DNA of 64,000 nt from positions 107,146,357 to 107,210,356 of the forward strand of contig CAKMRJ010005523.1 in the NCBI GenBank assembly GCA_928212115.1, read 5' to 3'. Origin of the DNA: Lactuca virosa. Lineage: Eukaryota > Streptophyta > Magnoliopsida > Asterales > Asteraceae. Both the position numbers and the translations under genes were made by a program. The notes beneath the pieces are model-generated. The model was not told the DNA's origin. It did no database searches and saw only the letters and a program-made list of their open reading frames with translations. Shown here piece after piece: positions 59,243 through 64,000 of this stretch; position 1 is the first letter of the stretch; each line of letters opens with the position of its first letter.

Positions 59243-61623
59243 TGTGACAACCCGAAACTTCTACCTGGAACATCTAAACAATTTAATCAATGTTAAACTC
59301 GTTTCTGTTAACTTCAAGCACCTTTTAAGGGTTCATTTAAGCGTTCTAAGTTTGACTACAACCAAGGTCGAGATTAGGAATAACTCCGCAAGTCGTATAG
59401 TGACAAAATCAGGCCATACACCCCTTATGGAGGAGTGTGCGGCAGCATACATGGGTGTACGGCCGTACACACCCCTCATGACAACACACCCACCCCTATA
59501 TAAAGGGTAGACCACTTTCCCTTCATTCCTTTCACTTCTTGGCTGCACATTACACCATTCTCTCAAGTTCTTTAACCGTGAACCCTCCAAAGCTTCAAGA
59601 ACGTGAGTAATTCATCCTCTAACTTGATATCCTTGAAAGACCACTCTATCTAAGCCTTGAGACTGCAATATTCATCATGTTCTTCATGTTTAGAAGAGAG
59701 TGCGGCCGCACACCCCCATAATATGGCATCACACTCCTAAAAGACCCTCCAAAGTGAGAGTTTGACCCCCATCTTCAAGTTGGACATGACCCTAGCCTTA
59801 TTGCATCTTAAAGTCGACATTTTGGGGCATATGCATGAAGGGTGTACGACTGCACACCCCTATGTACGGCCGCACACACACCTTAGGGCCGCAAACCCAC
59901 TTCCATGAACTTTATTGACCTCACACTTGCACCACAACTAAGCATGGACCAAGAACACTTCATGAATGCTAGTGTGAACCTTGAAAACACCTCAAAGACA
60001 CCTTCCATCATGAGTGTACGGCCGCACACCTCATGGGCCACACACCCATGGCCGTACACACCTATAAGGTGGTCGTACACCTCCCTCACTCAATCACATG
60101 TGGTTTTGACACTTAGTTCAAGTGTTTCCAAGTCCTTAGAGTGGTTTCCCATCCTGTCTAGTAGTGAAATACCCTAATTTGACTCCTATATGTGTTATTA
60201 CATGTTGAATAGGATCTAGTTGTGTTCGAGATTTCATTAGACACTCAGCATCTCATACCGATCTTTCATTCAAACCATCCACTCGAGGTGAGTTCATACC
60301 CCTACGCTTTTCCGAGTTTTTCATGTTTTCAGGGGGGAATACAAGCAAAAGCACAAGGAATCTTGTGCTCAAAATATATTATTTTGTCTAGGATAAATAT
60401 ATTTTAAATATACTGCGAATGTGGAAATCAGTTTTACCAAATGGGTTAAGAAACCAACTTGTAAAAGTAGTTTTCAAAACTAAGGAAAACGAATCTATGA
60501 ATCATGAAGTAAAAGATATCATTTTTATAAAAGATTCATGTTAATTACAAAAAGGGTTTTCAGCATTATTACTTGTAAATTTGTTAGTCTAACTGGAGAC
60601 ACGTCCTTGGGCGCTTACAAACATAACTAAGTGGAGGACTACCCCTTATGAATCAGAATCTCCTGGAGGGAGAGCGTGATTTTTGTGTATAGATCTATAC
60701 GGGACTGACTATCCCGCACCTTGCTGCTAGCTACAGTAGGACCGGCAGGTCTAAGGGTGACAAAGTCATAAAAGATACTGGTGCCCGATTCGCCCCATAT
60801 CAAGTCAAAGTATGGTCATAAAACTCACAATGTAGATAACAGCGATTTACTTGCGTAATAATAGATCAAACGAACTAACTTCAGAGTTAATAACCAAGTG
60901 ATTACGGGAGGGTATTAACAATACCTTCAGGATTTAGATCACCACGTTTTTAATTAGTTTTATTTATGTAATAAGACTAATATACCTCACTGGGAGTAAC
61001 TAGGGTTTTTCAAAAGAAACTATGCTTTAACAATATAAGTATGGAAGATACTTGTACTCTTCAGTTTAGAACGGATAATCAATAATCTACTTTTAGGGAA
61101 AATATAGGATTTACCCAGGATAACACGGTATTTCATAAACTGATGGTTTATTATTCAACTAACGGATATTCATGTTCATTCCATGACTCCTTGGATTGTA
61201 CATATCTAGTATGAATCGGGAAGTCATGGGAGGAATGGGTTTCAACTATGCTTTTCATAAGAAAATATGGGATTTTCTTGAGGAACACTTTTCAAAAGAA
61301 GCAAAGAACATTTTTCTCCAAAACTAAATGCTTATGAACTCACAAGCTTTATGTTGATACTCTTTCAAAACTGCTTGTATTCTCAGGGAATTAGTAGACA
61401 GGTACTTCCAGGAGTTTGGAGAAGTCGGAGCGTTACAGTCACGTCCTTCTATTTTACTTTTGATATGAACAAAACTATGTATTAAGTCAATGTAAACCTT
61501 TTTCATATATGTATTTAATGTTTGGTTGTGTTTAGTATGATTGCTATGATACAATTGTTGTGATACTACACATGACGTCCTCCGCCCAGAACGTTTCCGC
61601 CGTCCCGGTTTTGGGGTGTGACA
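59243..61623 (+). repeat. Element C 3' LTR (2381 bp)
   Basis: Copy of 52901-55265. The last 700 bases or so are almost identical, while the first 200 differ at roughly 15 places by eye. An extra palindromic word lies near 59844-59875. Confidence 0.95.
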
Positions 61624-62053
61624 GCACACTTGTGAAACCCTAAAAGAAACATGGAAATCGAAACTGCCTAGCCCCCTATGGGTTTTCTAAATTCTTTGAC
61701 TGCTTGCGTTTTTCGAAAATTGCTAGGTTTCTACTAGGTTTTTTAGTTTCCTTATTTGTTATTTTAATTGCCTTAAAATCTGAACAACTAAAACTAGATA
61801 ACCTAACCCTAATTTTCAAAAATTAGGAAGGATTAGGATTAAATAGAATTAATTAATGAAAAGTGTAATTAAAGATAATTATTTAATTCCTAAATGATTT
61901 AATTAATTTAGCTTATTGGTTAATTGAAATATAAATATTAAATCAAGATGGTTTAAAAGAGTAATTAATTAAATGTTAATCAGGATAATTAAATTCAAAC
62001 CTTGTATTTTCAAAAGATTTTAAAAACACCTTATACATATATATGACATTATT
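61624..62053. other. Copia leader continued after element C
   Basis: Joins 52900 if element C is removed. AT-rich; no ORF. Confidence 0.45.
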
Positions 62054-62856
62054 TGTAACATCCGGACTCCCAGGTATATTGTCTATTTATTTATTTTGAG
62101 ATCTATTGAGCAACTCGACGAGTTCGTGCCTCAACTCCTCGAGTAGAGATGAATTGACCACGTGGGTTTAGTAATGGACTCGACGAGTCAGGGAGCTGAC
62201 TCGCCGAGTAGGCGCTGTGAGATGAAAACCCTAATCTCCGGGGTTGGGGCCTATTTAAGAGAACTTATGTTATCATTTCCACCTCACCAGCTGCCCAACT
62301 CCCCATTGTGAAACCCTAAACGTTTGTAGTGAGCTAAGAGAGTTATAGAGCTAATCCTTGAGTATTCTAGTGCATCTTTTGAGGAGAGGAGGAGATTATC
62401 CTACAAGGAGCAAGGAGAAACTGTTGGATCTAGTGCTATTTTGTCCAGAGCTTCTGGGGAAGGTAAAAAGCCTACACCTTTGTCATCTTATTGGTTAGAT
62501 CTCATGATTATGGAAGTTAGGGCTTTTATCACCTTTTAATGGGACTTTGAGTGCATTGAGCTTATCAGGAGGTCTAGACTTCAGATCTGGACCTTGCGAG
62601 GTCCATGGAGTCCAAAGGTCCCAGCTTTATCCAGCCATAAGAGAGTTCTTGTGCTTAAACACCTTAGTTGGAGCTTCTAGTGGCATTATGGAGCAAATAT
62701 GACATACATGCACGTAAAGATCGAAGCCTTACATGACATTCAAACTGTAGGAGTCTAGATCTAGAGTTTGGAGTAGCAGATATGCCTTAAAACGTCTGAA
62801 TGAGAAGCTGACTTAAGGGACTTGACGAGTCGATGAGCTGACTTGACGATGTTACA
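62054..62856 (+). repeat. Element E 5' LTR (803 bp)
   Basis: TGTAACATCCGG to GATGTTACA, three bases before the PBS. Palindromic words lie at 62112-62210 and a TATA-like tatttaa at 62252-62258. Confidence 0.85.
62112..62210. repeat. Palindromic words around CGACG in LTR E
   Basis: AACTCGACGAGTT (62112-62124) and GACTCGACGAGTC (62177-62189) are perfect 6+1+6 inverted repeats. Variants actcctcgagt (near 62133) and gactcgccgagta (62198-62210) accompany them, and two decayed copies sit near the LTR end (62819-62850). Confidence 0.92.
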
Positions 62857-62859
62857 AGT

Positions 62860-62871
62860 TGGTATCAGAGC
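62860..62871 (+). other. Element E primer-binding site
   Basis: TGGTATCAGAGC. Confidence 0.92.
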
Positions 62872-63528
62872 CTTGGTTTGAGGGATTCGGATGCACCTTC
62901 GGGTATGTCTGGACTCAAACTGAGGATTTGAGAAAAAATTTCAAAAGGAATGATTTTCTAAACCGAGTAAGAGATTTTAAGAGAAAATGAGAAGGAGCAG
63001 TGTGTACAATCAGCCAGAACCCGAACGGTGGTTTCCCAAAATACCCTTAGTTGTTTACTCTATGAGATATTTATGAGATGTTTATGAGATATTAGAAATG
63101 CATGCTAGAGAATAGGCTAGGTATTTCATGTTCTAGGGCTAGAGTTGCCTGATTTGTGATGCCTTAGCCTAGGAGATGCTTTTGATCAGTGCTATCTCTT
63201 ATTTGCTCTGACTATGTGCTGAGTTCTGAGTCAAGAGATAATCTAAGAAGAGATACCTAGATGAGCATATGAGTAGCCAACTGAGAGAGTAGCCTGATAT
63301 TTGTGAGAGATAGAGTACTTGTGAATTAGAACCCTAAGAGCAGGACTTGGGATGACTACAGGTTGGTGTGGAAGGTAGTATTGGGCCTGTACTACTGAAA
63401 GCACCGGATCTGTATGCCACCCAAGTAAGAATCCTTAGAATGCTAAGGGACAAGTAGGGATGAGTGATTGAGTGTGAGTATGCTCGAGCGAGTCTCTGAT
63501 GATTTTTGTGTTGTGTTTCAGAGACATA

Positions 63529-64000
63529 ATGGTGGGTACACGCCACAACCCCGAGGGCAGTCGGACTAGTGATGATGAGATTCGCAGGATGATTCACGAG
63601 GAGGTGACCGCAACTATTCGAGCGGAGATTCCTGAGATGTTTGGGTCTATTAAGACCACCCTGATTGAGACGTTTGACGAGCGATATGCTGCTGTTACTG
63701 AGGCTGCTGCTGCTGCAGCCACTGCAGCTGTTGCTGCTGCTATGCCACAGGGAGGTCACTCGTTGTTGTTTCGGGAGTTCAGCAACATGAAGCCACCAGA
63801 GTTCAATAGGACACAGGATCCTATTCCTGCCATGAGATGGATCGCTGATATTGAGGGATGATTTTATACTTGTTCATGCCCAGAGCATCTGAGAGTCCGG
63901 TTCACCCTGAACCAGCTTCGCTTGGGAGCGAAGGACTGGTGGAAGTTTGTGACGACTGATTTTACGCCTGTAGATCATGTTGCAGTGACTTGGGAGAGGT
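63529..64000 (+). pseudogene. gag: Element E gag (5' part, one stop)
   Basis: ATG 63529 (MVGTRHNPEGSRTSDDE). Chosen over the upstream start at 63499 because the MVGTR start is typical of this gag type. A helical N-terminus (IRAEIPEMFGSIKTTLIETF), an Ala-rich run (about 63690-63740), then the gag domain start (FREFSNMKPPEFNRTQDPIPAMRW). A TGA at 63859-63861 interrupts it, where a Cys-like codon is expected before FYTC. The frame goes on with HLRVRFTLNQLRLGAKDWWKF to the window end. The gag differs clearly from those of A, B and C. Confidence 0.85.

Larger units (their letters stand above)
52901..61623 (+). mobile_element. Element C: non-autonomous, scrambled Ty3/gypsy chromovirus
   Basis: LTRs at 52901-55265 and 59243-61623, PBS 55269-55280, intact extra ORF 55803-56432, a protease/RT fragment (56747-57230), a shortened gag (57582-58178), pol C-terminus (58893-59190) and polypurine tract. 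The RT catalytic box, RNase H and integrase core are missing, so mobilisation would need another element. Flanking 5-mers are ACACA on the left and GCACA on the right, a one-base mismatch. Confidence 0.92.
62054..64000 (+). mobile_element. Element E: Ty3/gypsy element, 5' part (cut by window end)
   Basis: 5' LTR, PBS, about 650 bp of leader without an extra ORF, and the start of gag. Confidence 0.85.

Noticed and set aside
62870..63528. Extra ORF in the leader of element E
   Set aside because: No open frame of useful length between PBS and gag, unlike A, B and C.

Overview
This window looks like plant nuclear DNA, most likely a eudicot. The LTR style (CpG-rich palindromic words, LTRs of 2 to 3 kb, SIRE-type Copia remnants) reminds me of Asteraceae such as lettuce; that assignment is inference. 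I found no convincing host protein-coding gene. Essentially everything recognisable is LTR-retrotransposon sequence, nested and at different stages of decay, plus one MITE, several microsatellites and local tandem duplications.

Layout. 1-10809: element A, a minus-strand Ty3/gypsy chromovirus (Tekay/Del-like by its pol C-terminus) with 3.15-kb LTRs; its 3' LTR is cut by the window edge. 10810-~14250: 3' part of a plus-strand Tat-type gypsy element, with tandem repeats, an antisense multi-exon extra ORF, a polypurine tract and the start of the 3' LTR. 14867-15358: Copia-type 5' LTR plus PBS on the minus strand. ~16600-18634: probable 3' LTR of a minus-strand gypsy element. 18941-29511: element B, a complete but multiply stopped plus-strand chromovirus with a perfect 5-bp target duplication (CTCTT). 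30405-31347: Copia RT/RNase H relic. 32638-~36820: SIRE/Maximus-like Copia relic with two tRNA-like segments in its leader and three tandem hairpins near its 3' end. ~38000-40709: probable minus-strand LTR with internal repeats. 41442-~44235: decayed retroelement-associated ORF interrupted by a Harbinger-type MITE (43720-44040). 44235-45830: minus-strand Copia gag/integrase relic. 47621-~52080: plus-strand Copia relic. ~52150-52900 and 61624-62053: another Copia LTR/leader split by element C (52901-61623), a non-autonomous scrambled chromovirus. 62054-64000: 5' LTR, PBS and gag of a further gypsy element, E, cut by the window end.

Most noteworthy. (1) Elements A, B and C each carry an extra ORF between PBS and gag (acidic N-terminus, coiled-coil-like C-terminus). 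In C, whose gag-pol is scrambled, it is the only intact ORF. (2) A and B share an in-frame UAG at exactly the same place between gag and protease. (3) LTRs of unrelated sequence carry arrays of CpG-rich palindromic words just upstream of a TATA-like box; B and E both use 6+1+6 inverted repeats centred on CGACG. (4) The SIRE-like relic has three tandem stem-loops whose stems co-vary. The three chromoviruses would work as retroelements (Gag particle, protease/RT/RNase H/integrase, chromodomain-like targeting tail), but every copy here is defective and would need help in trans.
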